Assembly: GCA_002386585.1 (NCBI GenBank)
Contig: DGIZ01000028.1
Span: forward strand, 1 to 20,090
Length of the DNA stretch: 20,090 nucleotides
Origin: Brevundimonas sp. UBA4609
GTDB lineage: Bacteria > Pseudomonadota > Alphaproteobacteria > Caulobacterales > Caulobacteraceae
Direction: 5' to 3'
Shown here: positions 1-8,402 of the stretch, in pieces
How positions within the stretch are numbered: position 1 is the stretch's first letter
Layout: each line of letters opens with the position of its first letter
The notes under the pieces: model-generated
Databases searched by the model: none
The model's input: only the letters and a program-made list of their open reading frames with translations
Told to the model about the DNA's origin: nothing
Translations under genes and position numbers: made by a program

Positions 1-1818
1 GACCGTCTGGGCGGCGCGGGCTGGCAGGCGCGCAAGGCCAAGGCCAAGGAGCGCCTGCGCGCCATGGCCGAGGGGCTGATCGCCCTGGCCGCCAAGCGGG
101 CGCTGCGGGTGTCCGACGCCATCACGCCGCCCGCCGGTCTGTTCGACGAGTTCTGCGCCCGCTTCCCCTATGAGGAGACGGACGACCAGCTGAACGCCAT
201 CGGCGACGTGCTGGAGGATCTGGGCAAGGGCACGCCGATGGATCGCCTGATCTGCGGCGACGTCGGATTCGGCAAGACGGAGGTGGCCCTGCGCGCCGCC
301 TTCGTCGTGGCCATGACCGGCCAACAGGTCGCCATCGTCTGCCCGACGACCCTGCTGGCGCGCCAGCACTTCAAGACCTTCAGCGAGCGCTTCGCCGGCT
401 GGCCGATCAAGGTGCGCCACCTGTCGCGCATGGTCACGGCCAAGGACGCCAACGAGACGCGCGCGGGCCTGAAGGACGGCAGTTTCGAGATCGTTGTGGG
501 CACACACGCCGTGCTGGCCGATCAGGTCGGCTTCAAGGATCTGGGCCTCGTCATCGTCGACGAGGAGCAGCACTTCGGCGTCAAGCACAAGGAGAAGCTG
601 AAGGCCCTGCGGGCCGATGTTCACCTGCTGACCCTGACGGCCACGCCCATTCCGCGCACCTTGCAGATGGCGCTGTCGGGTATCCGCGAGATGTCCATCA
701 TCGCCACTCCACCGGTCGATCGTCTGGCGGTGCGGACCTATGTCACGCCGTGGGATCCCGTGCTGGTGCGCGAGGCTCTGCTGCGCGAGAAATATCGCGG
801 CGGCCAGGCCTATTACGTTGCCCCGCGCCTGAAGGATTTGCCCGACATCGAGCGGTTCCTGCGCGAACATGTGCCCGAGGTGAAGTTCGTCGTCGGCCAC
901 GGCCAGATGAGCCCGACCCAGCTGGAAGCCGTGATGAGCGCCTTCTATGACGGCGAATATGACGTGCTGGTCTCGACGACCATCGTCGAAAGCGGAATCG
1001 ACATTCCCACGGCCAACACGCTTGTCGTGCATCGCGCGGACATGTTCGGTCTGGCCCAGCTTCACCAGATCAGGGGCCGGATCGGCCGGTCCAAGGCGCG
1101 GGCCTTCGCCTATCTGACGACCGATCCGACCAAGCCGCTGAGTCTGTCGGCCGAGCGACGTCTGCAGGTGCTGCAGTCGCTGGACAATCTGGGCGCGGGC
1201 TTCCAGCTGGCGAGCCACGATCTGGATCAGCGCGGCGGCGGCAACCTGCTGGGCGACGAACAGTCGGGCCACATTCGCGAGGTCGGCGTCGAACTGTATC
1301 AGCAGATGCTGGAGGACGCCGTCGCCGAACTGCGTGAGCAGGGCGAGGCGGCCCCGGATCGCGGCTGGTCGCCTTCGATCAACGTCGGCGCGGCCGTATT
1401 GATTCCAGAGGATTACGTCCCAGACCTGAACGTCCGTCTGAGCCTGTATCGCCGCCTGTCCGACGCCGAGAAGATGGAGGACCGCGAGGCCATGGCCGCC
1501 GAACTGATCGACCGGTTCGGCCCTCTGCCGGATGAGGCGCAGCAGCTTCTGCGGATTGTCGGGATCAAGGCCAACTGCCGCACGGCCATGATCGAAAAGA
1601 TCGACATCGGGCCCAAGGGCGCGGTGCTGACCCTGCGCAACAACACCTTCCCCAACCCGATGGGCCTGGTGGGTCTGATCCAGAAGAACCACGCCTTCTG
1701 GAAGATTCGGCCGGATCAGAAGATCGTGGTGAAGGGCGATTGGCCGACGCCCGACGACCGCCTGAAGGTCGCCGAGCGGATCACGGCCGATCTGGCGCGG
1801 GTGGCGGGCGCGGCCTAG
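1..1818 (+). CDS. mfd: Transcription-repair coupling factor Mfd, C-terminal part (5' truncated by window edge)
   Basis: Mfd is a DNA translocase that pushes stalled RNA polymerase off damaged DNA and recruits UvrA to the site. The frame is open from base 1, so the gene enters from the left. About 605 C-terminal residues are present, roughly half of the usual ~1150. The UvrB-like and polymerase-binding modules lie outside the window. Visible helicase motifs are a Walker A (GDVGFGKTE, about residues 88-96 of the fragment), the Walker B box DEEQ, TATPIPRT, the translocase segment TTIVESGIDIP and motif VI (QIRGRIGRS). The end matches the C-terminal TRCF domain. The first ATG, at base 64, is internal, because the preceding residues (DRLGGAGWQARKAKAK) still fit the family. 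The TAG stop overlaps the stop of the convergent gene by four bases. Identification is secure. Confidence 0.97.
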   Translation, partial: DRLGGAGWQARKAKAKERLRAMAEGLIALAAKRALRVSDAITPPAGLFDEFCARFPYEETDDQLNAIGDVLEDLGKGTPMDRLICGDVGFGKTEVALRAAFVVAMTGQQVAIVCPTTLLARQHFKTFSERFAGWPIKVRHLSRMVTAKDANETRAGLKDGSFEIVVGTHAVLADQVGFKDLGLVIVDEEQHFGVKHKEKLKALRADVHLLTLTATPIPRTLQMALSGIREMSIIATPPVDRLAVRTYVTPWDPVLVREALLREKYRGGQAYYVAPRLKDLPDIERFLREHVPEVKFVVGHGQMSPTQLEAVMSAFYDGEYDVLVSTTIVESGIDIPTANTLVVHRADMFGLAQLHQIRGRIGRSKARAFAYLTTDPTKPLSLSAERRLQVLQSLDNLGAGFQLASHDLDQRGGGNLLGDEQSGHIREVGVELYQQMLEDAVAELREQGEAAPDRGWSPSINVGAAVLIPEDYVPDLNVRLSLYRRLSDAEKMEDREAMAAELIDRFGPLPDEAQQLLRIVGIKANCRTAMIEKIDIGPKGAVLTLRNNTFPNPMGLVGLIQKNHAFWKIRPDQKIVVKGDWPTPDDRLKVAERITADLARVAGAA

Positions 1819-4091
1819 CCGGCTCGCGCCTGCATGCTTCGCATCACGGCGCCGAACAGGTTGACGTAGTCGTCGGTCCAGGGCCGCACCTCGGTCGGCG
1901 CCAGCTTGCGCCAGCGTCCGTCGGCTCTGAAATCGGCCAGTCCTTCGGCCGTAGGCGAGATGACCAGGGCTTCGGTCGAGGCCTCGGCCATCAGGGTCGC
2001 TTCGGGGTGTTCGATATAGACCTGATGCAGCTCGGCCGCGCCCAGTTCGCGCGCGGCGGCGACGGCGGGCAGGGTGATGTCCAGATTGCGGTTGGACAGG
2101 TGAAGCACGACCACGCCCGTGGGCTTGAGCAGCTTGAGATAGCCCTCGATCGCCTCACGGGTGAGCAGATGGGTCGGCACGGCGTCGGACGAGAAGGCGT
2201 CGATCACCAACAGGTCATAAGAACCGGGAGCCTCCCGGTTCAGCGTCAGCCGCGCATCACCCAGAACGGTGCGGATCGGACCGTCGGCGCAATCCGAGAT
2301 GAAGGTGAACCACTTGGGATCTCGCGACAGGCGATCGACCATGGGGTCGATCTCAAAGAAGCTCATCTGGTCCGGGGCGCGCTTATAGGCCGCCATGGCG
2401 CCCGAGCCCTGTCCCACGATGCCGATCACGGCGCCGGGACCGCGCGCCTGGATCAGCTCCGCCGCCTGACCCAGAGGCGTGGTCTGCGCATAGTACATGG
2501 TCGGGGCGCAGGCGAAGTCAGGGTTGCGGGCCTGGGCGCCGTGCAGTGTGGTGCCGTGCATCAGCACATGAATGTCGCCTCCCATCTTGGGATCGGCCGT
2601 GGCCGCCACGCGCATGACGCCGAAGAAGCTGCGTTCGGTCAGGCTCCAGTCATAGCCGCGCCCGATGTAATGGGCCGAGAGGGTCATGGCGGCGACGACG
2701 GCCGTGAACATCAACGCCCGGTCCCGGATCAGGAAGGCGCAAAGCGCGGCGACGCCCAGGATGATCTGAGCCGTTGTGGTCAGGCCGAAATCGCTGAAGG
2801 CCGCTCTCAGCGGCGGATCGTAACGCAGCATCTCGAACAGCAGGGGCACGAAGGCGGCGAACATCAGTCCCGCTGTCATCAGCCAGACTGTCCGCTTGGT
2901 CGGGCGGTCGCCGAGCCAGGGCCGGGCCAGGCACACCAGCACCATGACCAGCGGATACTCCAGCACCGTCTCGAACACGACCGGCGCGATCAGGGCGGTG
3001 AAGGCGCCGCCCAGGACGCCGCCCAGCGACAGCAGAAGGTAGAATTCCGTCAGCCGGTCCGGGGCGGGGCGCCGGGCCGCCATCTGCTGGTGGCACATCA
3101 GGGCGGTGAAGAAGAAGCCCAGCAGATGCAGCCCTAGCAGGGTCAGCCATTGGCCGGTCGTCATGCCGACCAGGGCGGCGATCATGACGGTGAAGGTCGC
3201 CTGGGCCAGCAAGGTGATGGACAGGGGAATCCAGGGCTTGGCCTGAAAGGCGATGACGAAGGTCAGAAGATAGAGCGCCAGGGGCGCCACCCAGAGGAAG
3301 GGCGCAGAGGCCACGTCGGTTGAAAGATGAGTGGTGACGCCCAGCATCAGGCTGGACGGCGCCGCCGCCAGCAGCACCAGCACCGCCTTGCGACGCCAGG
3401 GAATGGGCGGGCTGCGCTCCTTGGTCGGACGGGCCTGAACGACGCCGCCGGTGCGCGGCATGAGCGTCAGCAGCCCCACCAGAATGGCGGCGAAGACGCC
3501 ATAGCCGACCGTCCAGCCCCATCTTTGCCCTGACAGCGAGGCGAGCGGCTCGATCAGGGCCGGATAGGCCAGAAGCGCCAGAAAGCTGCCCAGGTTGGAG
3601 GCGGCGTAGAGGACATAGGGGTTGGCCCCGTCGGGCCGCCCTGCGCGGACTCGCGCATACCAGGCCTGCAGCAGGGGCGCCGTGGCCGACAGCACGGCGA
3701 AAGGCGCGCCGACGGACAACGCCAGCGCGCCGAGCAGCCAGCCGATGGGAGCGGACGGGTCGGGATCGCCCAGCGCCTGGGTGATGCTCAGGGGCAGAAA
3801 CAGGGCGGCGGCCGCCAGCAGGATCAGATGAACCGTCGCCTGGAGCCGGATCGAGGGGATGCGCTGCAGCAGGTGCGCGTAGAGATAGCCCGCCAGCAAG
3901 GCCGCCTGGAAGAAGACCATGGCGGTGTTCCACACCGATGGCGAGCCGCCCAGAAGGGGCAGCACCAGTTTCGTCGTCATCGGCTGGACGACGAAAACCA
4001 GACTGGCCGAGGTGAAGACGGCGACGGCGAAGGCCGCAGGTGTTATCGCATCGATCCTGCGATGCGCCGGAGACAGGATATGTTCGGTCAT
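1815..4091 (-). CDS. Polytopic membrane protein fused to a spermidine-synthase-like domain
   Basis: This 758-residue protein has two parts. Residues about 15-475 are strongly hydrophobic with roughly a dozen membrane segments. Residues about 500-750 form a soluble Rossmann domain of the spermidine synthase family. In that domain I see LMHGTTLHG (~510), a glycine-rich loop VGQGSG (~559), an acidic strand end FFEIDP (~578) and DLLVIDAFSSDAVP (~626). It matches proteins usually named 'fused MFS/spermidine synthase', whose substrate is generally unknown. The glycine loop and the DAFSSDAVP segment differ from canonical polyamine synthases, so I would not call it speE. The ATG at 4091 has only a weak ribosome site. 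The gene is divergent from pncC, and its TAG stop overlaps that of mfd in the sequence CTAG. Confidence 0.88.
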   Translation of the reverse strand: MTEHILSPAHRRIDAITPAAFAVAVFTSASLVFVVQPMTTKLVLPLLGGSPSVWNTAMVFFQAALLAGYLYAHLLQRIPSIRLQATVHLILLAAAALFLPLSITQALGDPDPSAPIGWLLGALALSVGAPFAVLSATAPLLQAWYARVRAGRPDGANPYVLYAASNLGSFLALLAYPALIEPLASLSGQRWGWTVGYGVFAAILVGLLTLMPRTGGVVQARPTKERSPPIPWRRKAVLVLLAAAPSSLMLGVTTHLSTDVASAPFLWVAPLALYLLTFVIAFQAKPWIPLSITLLAQATFTVMIAALVGMTTGQWLTLLGLHLLGFFFTALMCHQQMAARRPAPDRLTEFYLLLSLGGVLGGAFTALIAPVVFETVLEYPLVMVLVCLARPWLGDRPTKRTVWLMTAGLMFAAFVPLLFEMLRYDPPLRAAFSDFGLTTTAQIILGVAALCAFLIRDRALMFTAVVAAMTLSAHYIGRGYDWSLTERSFFGVMRVAATADPKMGGDIHVLMHGTTLHGAQARNPDFACAPTMYYAQTTPLGQAAELIQARGPGAVIGIVGQGSGAMAAYKRAPDQMSFFEIDPMVDRLSRDPKWFTFISDCADGPIRTVLGDARLTLNREAPGSYDLLVIDAFSSDAVPTHLLTREAIEGYLKLLKPTGVVVLHLSNRNLDITLPAVAAARELGAAELHQVYIEHPEATLMAEASTEALVISPTAEGLADFRADGRWRKLAPTEVRPWTDDYVNLFGAVMRSMQARAG

Positions 4092-4164
4092 TCGCAGCTT
4101 TCGGCGTCGGGCGGCTGATTCCGTTCGACGAGGCTATGACGACTCGAGGATGGAGCGAATTCCC

Positions 4165-4659
4165 ATGTTGCCGCAGGACATCGAGGCGACCGCCCATACT
4201 GTGATCCGCCGGGCGGAAGGGGCGGGCCTGCTGATCGCCACGGCCGAGAGCTGCACCGGCGGCCTGGTCTCAGGCGCGCTGACGGCGATCGCCGGCTCCT
4301 CGGCCGTGCTGGATCGCGGCTTTGTCACCTACAGCAATGAAGCGAAGGTCGAGATGCTGGGCGTGCCGGAAGAGGTGCTGGAGCGCTTCGGGGCCGTGTC
4401 CGAGCCGACGGCGCGCGCTATGGCCGAAGGCGCAGCGGCGCGTTCGCGGGCTTCCATCACGGTCTCGGTGACGGGGATCGCCGGACCGGGCGGGGGATCG
4501 CCCCAGAAGCCGGTGGGCCTGGTGCATTTCGCGGCCCACGGCCCGGACGGGCGCACGGCGCATGTCGAGAAACGCTTTGGCGATATCGGGCGTGACGCGG
4601 TCCGGCTGGAAAGCGTGCGGACCGCTCTGGGTCTCCTGCTGGACGCCATTCCGGCATGA
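4165..4659 (+). CDS. pncC: CinA C-terminal family / nicotinamide-nucleotide amidohydrolase
   Basis: The 164-residue product is a stand-alone CinA C-terminal domain. Characterised members (PncC) deamidate nicotinamide mononucleotide to nicotinate mononucleotide in the NAD salvage cycle. The signature ATAESCTGG lies at residues 25-33, with the conserved serine at 29. A second conserved block, SVTGIAGPGGGSPQKPVG, forms the rest of the pocket. The length matches the single-domain family (about 160 residues), so the N-terminal molybdopterin-binding-like part of full CinA is absent by design. I chose the ATG at 4165 because a GGAG lies upstream at suitable spacing; another in-frame ATG exists at 4150. 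The stop overlaps the start of the next gene (ATGA), which indicates translational coupling. Confidence 0.9.
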   Translation: MLPQDIEATAHTVIRRAEGAGLLIATAESCTGGLVSGALTAIAGSSAVLDRGFVTYSNEAKVEMLGVPEEVLERFGAVSEPTARAMAEGAAARSRASITVSVTGIAGPGGGSPQKPVGLVHFAAHGPDGRTAHVEKRFGDIGRDAVRLESVRTALGLLLDAIPA

Positions 4660-4901
4660 GCGCGGTCACGATCACCGTTGATGCGCGCGGCCACAAATGC
4701 CCGGTTCCCAGCCTGCGCCTGCGCAAGGCGCTGGAGGGCCAGGCGCCGGGCGCTCGACTGACCTTGCTGGCTACGGACGCCATGGCGCGGATCGACGTGC
4801 CCTTCCTGATGCAGGAACTGGGCGGCCGCGTGGTTCAGATCGACGAGGCGGACGGCGTCCTGAGCTTTACTGTCGAGACTGGCGCCGCTCGGACAGGTTG
4901 A
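4656..4901 (+). CDS. TusA-family sulfurtransferase
   Basis: This 81-residue protein belongs to the TusA/SirA/YeeD family of small cytoplasmic sulfur carriers. The family hallmark CPxP is present as CPVP, with the active cysteine at residue 15 in GHKCPVPSLRLRKAL. In characterised members this cysteine carries a persulfide, for example in relay to tRNA thiolation or molybdenum cofactor synthesis. No other tus gene is nearby, so the acceptor cannot be inferred and I give no symbol. The ATG overlaps the pncC stop by four bases (ATGA), so the two genes are almost certainly co-translated. The 3' end overlaps the convergent yihY-like gene by 35 bases. Confidence 0.88.
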   Translation: MSAVTITVDARGHKCPVPSLRLRKALEGQAPGARLTLLATDAMARIDVPFLMQELGGRVVQIDEADGVLSFTVETGAARTG

Positions 4902-5796
4902 CGACCGTGTCGGGCAGGGCGACCGGCTCGGGCGGGGTTGCGTTCCTTTCCCACTCGATCTCGAGCTCCGTGGCGAAGGCGCCGCCGTAGAAGACGGCGT
5001 TGACGTTCCACGACAACCAGATGAGCAGCACCACCACGGCGCCGACCGAGCCGTAGGTCGCGCCCAGGTGGACGATCTGCTCGACATAGATGGTGCACAG
5101 CCACGAGAAGAAGCTGGACATGACCGTGGCGACCAGGCCGCCGATGATCGCCGCCTTCCACGCGACGCGCTTGGCGTGCGCCATGGCGTAGCGATACAGC
5201 ATGGTCAGCCCCAGCCACAGGCCGAGCGCGGGCCAAATGCCGTCCAGAGGCAAGGCCAGCCAACCGGCCGGCTGATCCACATAGGCGTGTTCCATCAGGC
5301 GCGAGGTCACGACGGCGCCGGATACGATGGTGAACAGCACGAAGGCCGCCAGGGCGACCAGGAAGGCCAGCATGTTGAACTTGAAGAAGCCGAGCGGGTT
5401 CGTTTCGTCATGAATCAGGTTCAGTCCGGCCAGCAAGGCCTTGAACCCCCGATGCGCCGCATAGGCGCCGATCACCAGGGCGATGGCGCTCTGGGCCGAG
5501 ACAGTGCGCGCCGAGGCGTTCGCCAAACGGTCGATCTCGTTCAGGAACAGGGTGCGCGCCGCCGAGGGGATGACGTCAGCCAGGGCGGCGGCCTGCTCGC
5601 TGACCTGACCGATGGTCAGGACCGCCTTGTAGAAGCCGATCAGGATGGCGATGGCCGGGAAGAGCGCCAGCAGGGCGAAGAAGGACACGCCGCCCGTGTA
5701 GAGCATGACATCGCGTCCCCAACTGCGGCTGAAGGCCCGGGTCGTCAGGCGCAGCCAGAGTCGGGGTTGGGCCGTGATCGGCGTGGAAAAGGTCAA
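4867..5796 (-). CDS. YihY/BrkB-family inner membrane protein
   Basis: The 309-residue product is a polytopic membrane protein of the YihY/virulence factor BrkB family. Hydrophobic stretches are about 35-58, 100-118, 145-168, 185-205, 217-238 and 250-275, giving about six membrane segments. The family signatures GVSFFALLALFPAIAIL near the N terminus and YGSVGAVVVLLIWLSWN near the C terminus are both recognisable. The family was once annotated as ribonuclease BN, which is not supported; its function is unsettled. The first usable start is a TTG at 5796 with only a poor ribosome site, so the true start is uncertain; the next in-frame ATG (MLYTGG) would remove residues before the first membrane segment. 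The C-terminal coding end lies antisense to the last 35 bases of the tusA-family gene. Confidence 0.9.
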   Translation of the reverse strand: MTFSTPITAQPRLWLRLTTRAFSRSWGRDVMLYTGGVSFFALLALFPAIAILIGFYKAVLTIGQVSEQAAALADVIPSAARTLFLNEIDRLANASARTVSAQSAIALVIGAYAAHRGFKALLAGLNLIHDETNPLGFFKFNMLAFLVALAAFVLFTIVSGAVVTSRLMEHAYVDQPAGWLALPLDGIWPALGLWLGLTMLYRYAMAHAKRVAWKAAIIGGLVATVMSSFFSWLCTIYVEQIVHLGATYGSVGAVVVLLIWLSWNVNAVFYGGAFATELEIEWERNATPPEPVALPDTVVNLSERRQSRQ

Positions 5797-5974
5797 TCCG
5801 CAGTCTCGATCGTCAAAGAAGGGGGCGGATTAACCCCATTCGCCATGCGGTGAGAAGTCCCAATGTCGTCATTGGATGATCGACCTTGCCCATTGCGGGC
5901 CTCGTCGGCGCCGGTATCATGGCGGCGTCTGGCGCGGTCGCGGGGGCGAACCGGCCAGACCAAGGAGACAATGT

Positions 5975-7279
5975 TTGGAATCTGATCCGCGCGTTCTGGT
6001 CGTCGCCGACGCCGACGATCAGCTGGGCTCCCTCTGCGAGGACATGGACCGATTGGGCTGGCGCACTGTCACCGCGCGCTCGCTCGACGCTGCGCTTCTG
6101 GCGGTGTCGGACCTGCCCGTCGACGCGGCCGTGGTCCAGCTGGGAAGCGTCCCCGAAGGCGGCCTGGAGCAACTGCGCCGCGCCGCCGCTCCGCGCTATC
6201 TGTCGATCCTGGGCCTGGGCGCCGCCTCGGAGGACGTGGCGGACGCGTGCGACCTCGTGGTCTCAACAGATCCTCATCCGTTGCAGATGGCGTTGCGACT
6301 GGAGCAGATGACGCGGGCCGCCGTGGCTGAAGAAGAGTTCATGCTGCGCCGGGCCACCTTTGCGGCGTACGGAGTCGATCTGCCGGAACCGGCCATGAAC
6401 GACAGGCCGATGCAGGTTCTGACTGCGGGCGCGGCCGACCGCCGCTTTCTGGCCTTGTCGAACGCCCTGGCGGCGGCCGGCGCCGAGGCGGTGGCGGCGC
6501 CGACCCCCTATACGGCCTTTGATTATCTCCACGAGAGGGCCTTTGACGCTGCCGTGCTCTGGGGCGATCGGGACCATGCCCCTGCGCTGTCGATCGCGGC
6601 CGGTATGCGCCGTAACACGCGCCTCTATCACATCCCACTGACCCTCTATTTGCGGGATGAGGGCGAGCCGGATCTGATCGACCTCTTCGAAAGAGGCTTT
6701 GCAGACGTCGCCGCCGCCGAGACATCGGAAGAGGAGGCCGCCGAGCGGGTGCTGGCCCTGGCGCGCAATCATCGCCGGCGGCAGGGGTTGAGGCGCGCCC
6801 TGGACGCCATACGCGGGTCTGACTTGATGGACCCGGAGACCGGTCTGTTCAGCCGCGACCTGTTCGCCGCGCATCTTGCCCGGATCGCCAAGGGCGCGGG
6901 CGTGCGAAATCGTCGCCTGTCGGTCTGCGTCCTGCGCGTGCCGGACAATGAGACGATGGCGGCCGTGCGGAAGGGCGGTTGGTTGGAGCGGGCCATGCCT
7001 CAGATCGGCGCCATGGTTTCGCGACTGGTGCGCGTGGAGGATACGGCCGCACGCCTGTCATCGGAGACGTTCGCCCTGGCCCTACCGGCGACCGACCATG
7101 CGGCGGCGCGCCTGACGGCGGAGCGGATCGCGGCGGTGATCGCCTGCACAGCCTTTGACGCGGGGACGAACCGCTCGCCCTTCGTGGTCGAACTGGACGT
7201 CGGCGTGGCCGAGATGACGCCGGGCGAGTCGCCGGCGGCCTTGCTGGAGCGCGCTTCGATCCAGGTCCTGGCGGCCTAG
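5975..7279 (+). CDS. popA: PopA-like protein: two degenerate receiver domains and a degenerate GGDEF domain with an intact I-site
   Basis: The 434-residue protein has two receiver-like domains (about 5-115 and 145-265) and a C-terminal GGDEF-type domain (about 280-434). The GGDEF entry motif DPETGLFSRDLF is present at ~286-297. The catalytic GGDEF is replaced by SSETF (362-366), so cyclase activity is unlikely. The inhibitory c-di-GMP site RxxD is intact as RVED (353-356) at the canonical five-residue spacing. In the first receiver the phosphoacceptor position reads VVQLGS (Gln); in the second it reads VLWGDRD (Trp). This is the architecture of Caulobacter PopA, a c-di-GMP effector that helps deliver CtrA to ClpXP at the cell pole. 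The TTG start at 5975 follows AGGAG by seven bases; the ATG at 5971 is in another frame and stops after four codons. Orthology is inferred from architecture. Confidence 0.78.
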   Translation: MESDPRVLVVADADDQLGSLCEDMDRLGWRTVTARSLDAALLAVSDLPVDAAVVQLGSVPEGGLEQLRRAAAPRYLSILGLGAASEDVADACDLVVSTDPHPLQMALRLEQMTRAAVAEEEFMLRRATFAAYGVDLPEPAMNDRPMQVLTAGAADRRFLALSNALAAAGAEAVAAPTPYTAFDYLHERAFDAAVLWGDRDHAPALSIAAGMRRNTRLYHIPLTLYLRDEGEPDLIDLFERGFADVAAAETSEEEAAERVLALARNHRRRQGLRRALDAIRGSDLMDPETGLFSRDLFAAHLARIAKGAGVRNRRLSVCVLRVPDNETMAAVRKGGWLERAMPQIGAMVSRLVRVEDTAARLSSETFALALPATDHAAARLTAERIAAVIACTAFDAGTNRSPFVVELDVGVAEMTPGESPAALLERASIQVLAA

Positions 7280-7466
7280 GCGCGTCCGTCTCGTCTTCGA
7301 GCTTGTGGCCGTCCAGCATGGCGGAAGCGCGTTCGCGTTCAGCCTTGGTCGCGTCACGTTCTGCGCGTGTGCGGCCAAACGTCAGGCGGTTGGCCTCGGC
7401 CGTGCGCTTGGCGGCGGCCTTGTCGCGCGCCTTGCGCGCCTTGTTCAGGTTGACGACCTCGCCCAT
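7276..7466 (-). CDS. DUF4169 family small basic protein, 3' end uncertain (possible frameshift)
   Basis: The start MGEVVNLNKARKARDK and the segment ANRLTFGRTRAERDATKAE are typical of DUF4169, a family of about 60-residue charged proteins of unknown function in alphaproteobacteria. The helical, Lys/Arg/Ala-rich part ends at LDGHKLED (about residues 51-58), where family members normally stop. As given, the frame does not stop there and runs on antisense to the popA-like gene as far as 6849. A single extra base would bring the frame to a TAG at 7278-7276, which would overlap the popA-like stop as CTAG, as other pairs in this window do. I therefore mark the likely intact extent and treat the run-on as a frameshift or sequencing error. 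The ATG overlaps the upstream GST stop by one base (TGATG), so the pair is coupled. Confidence 0.68.
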
Positions 7467-8059
7467 CAGACATGCCCGTCCGGGCTGTCCTTGGCCCAGG
7501 CGCGCTTCAGCGCCGGACGGGCGCCGATGCGCTGGACATAGGCGTCATAGGGCTCGCCCGCGGGCATGGCGGCGCGGAACCATTGCAGCAGGCTGCCGAA
7601 CAGAATGTCGAGGGCGGAGAAGTCGCCCAGGATGAAGCCGCCGTCCTGGATCGCCGTGCGCCAGCGCCGGTCCAGTTCGGCATAGGCGGCCTGCTGAGCC
7701 TGGTTCCAACTGGCGGGCGGACCGGACGTCAGAACCGTTTCCAGCACATTGTTGTAGAGGCCCAGCCACGACAGATATTCCGCCCGGCGTGGATCGGTCG
7801 GCCCCGGCGCCAGTCCCGCCTCGCCATGCCGATCGGTCAGGAAGAGGAAGATCAGCACCGATTCGATCAGCACCTGACCGTCGACCTCGAGCGCCGGAGC
7901 CTGTTTCAGCGGATGCGGATTGGCGGGGTCGGTTCGTCCCTGGCCGTCGCGTCGCAGGATGTCGACGTAATGGACGCGGTAGTCGGCGCCCAGCTCTTCC
8001 AGCAGCCACAGAAGACGCGTCGAGCGGGACTGCGGCGCGTGGTGGACGATCATCGACAT
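7466..8059 (-). CDS. Glutathione S-transferase family protein
   Basis: The 197-residue product has the two-domain layout of cytosolic glutathione S-transferases. The N-terminal thioredoxin-like part (about 1-80) shows the active-site region QSRSTRLLWLLEELG, the cis-proline strand around KQAPALEVDG and the glutathione-contacting ESVLIFLFL segment. The C-terminal part (about 90-197) is helical. Length fits the family. The ATG at 8059 has GGAG seven bases upstream; a second ATG two codons later is less well placed. The gene is followed without gap by the DUF4169 gene (TGATG overlap) and is divergent from the DUF2171 gene across 84 bases. Substrate specificity cannot be read from the sequence. 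Confidence 0.88.
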   Translation of the reverse strand: MSMIVHHAPQSRSTRLLWLLEELGADYRVHYVDILRRDGQGRTDPANPHPLKQAPALEVDGQVLIESVLIFLFLTDRHGEAGLAPGPTDPRRAEYLSWLGLYNNVLETVLTSGPPASWNQAQQAAYAELDRRWRTAIQDGGFILGDFSALDILFGSLLQWFRAAMPAGEPYDAYVQRIGARPALKRAWAKDSPDGHV

Positions 8060-8143
8060 TGTGAACTCCGTGGACGACCTTGCAATGAACTCATGACCGG
8101 CGAGCTCGTTCTCATGAGGTCCCGCACAGCCATGGAGAAGACC

Positions 8144-8377
8144 ATGATAAACGCCTCGATGATCAAGGAACATCAGGAAGTCGTCGGTTCCGACGGCGCC
8201 CATGTCGGCCGTGTCGATCACGTGATGGGCGACCAGATCGAACTCGCCAAGCTGGACCTGGGTTCAGGCCTCAAGCACCACATGATTCCGGTCAGCTGGG
8301 TGTCTCGCGTGGACGAACATGTCCATTTGAGCCTGAGCAAGGACGAAGCCAAGGCGCGCTGGACCGAGAAGCACTAG
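8144..8377 (+). CDS. DUF2171 domain protein
   Basis: The 77-residue protein matches DUF2171, small soluble proteins of unknown function in which a PRC-barrel-like fold is commonly suggested. Visible family features are IKEHQEVVGSDGAHVGRVDHV near the start, the middle segment KLDLGSGLKHHMIPVSWV and a C-terminal VHLSLSKDEA. I chose the ATG at 8144 because GGAG lies six bases before it and the resulting length fits the family; an in-frame ATG at 8132 would add four residues. The gene is monocistronic, with a strong intrinsic terminator 25 bases after its stop. It is divergent from the GST gene. The function is not known. Confidence 0.82.
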   Translation: MINASMIKEHQEVVGSDGAHVGRVDHVMGDQIELAKLDLGSGLKHHMIPVSWVSRVDEHVHLSLSKDEAKARWTEKH

Positions 8378-8402
8378 CGTCGCCTTACCGCGATTTCATC
8401 CC

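Noticed and set aside
1740..3137. Long plus-strand open frame of 465 codons
   Set aside because: It is antisense to the synthase-like membrane gene, has a low-complexity Arg/Gly/Gln/His-rich composition typical of a shadow frame in GC-rich DNA, and resembles no family.
2650..4197. Long minus-strand open frame of 515 codons
   Set aside because: It lies in another frame of the same strand as the membrane-synthase gene; its Arg/Gly/Pro/Ala-rich translation has no membrane segments or motifs.
5826..5846. CtrA box upstream of the popA-like gene
   Set aside because: Only one TTAA half is present; the second half at seven-base spacing is missing.
6849..7275. Run-on part of the DUF4169 frame as real protein
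   Set aside because: It is antisense to popA-like coding sequence and Arg/Pro/Ser-rich; the family normally ends before it.
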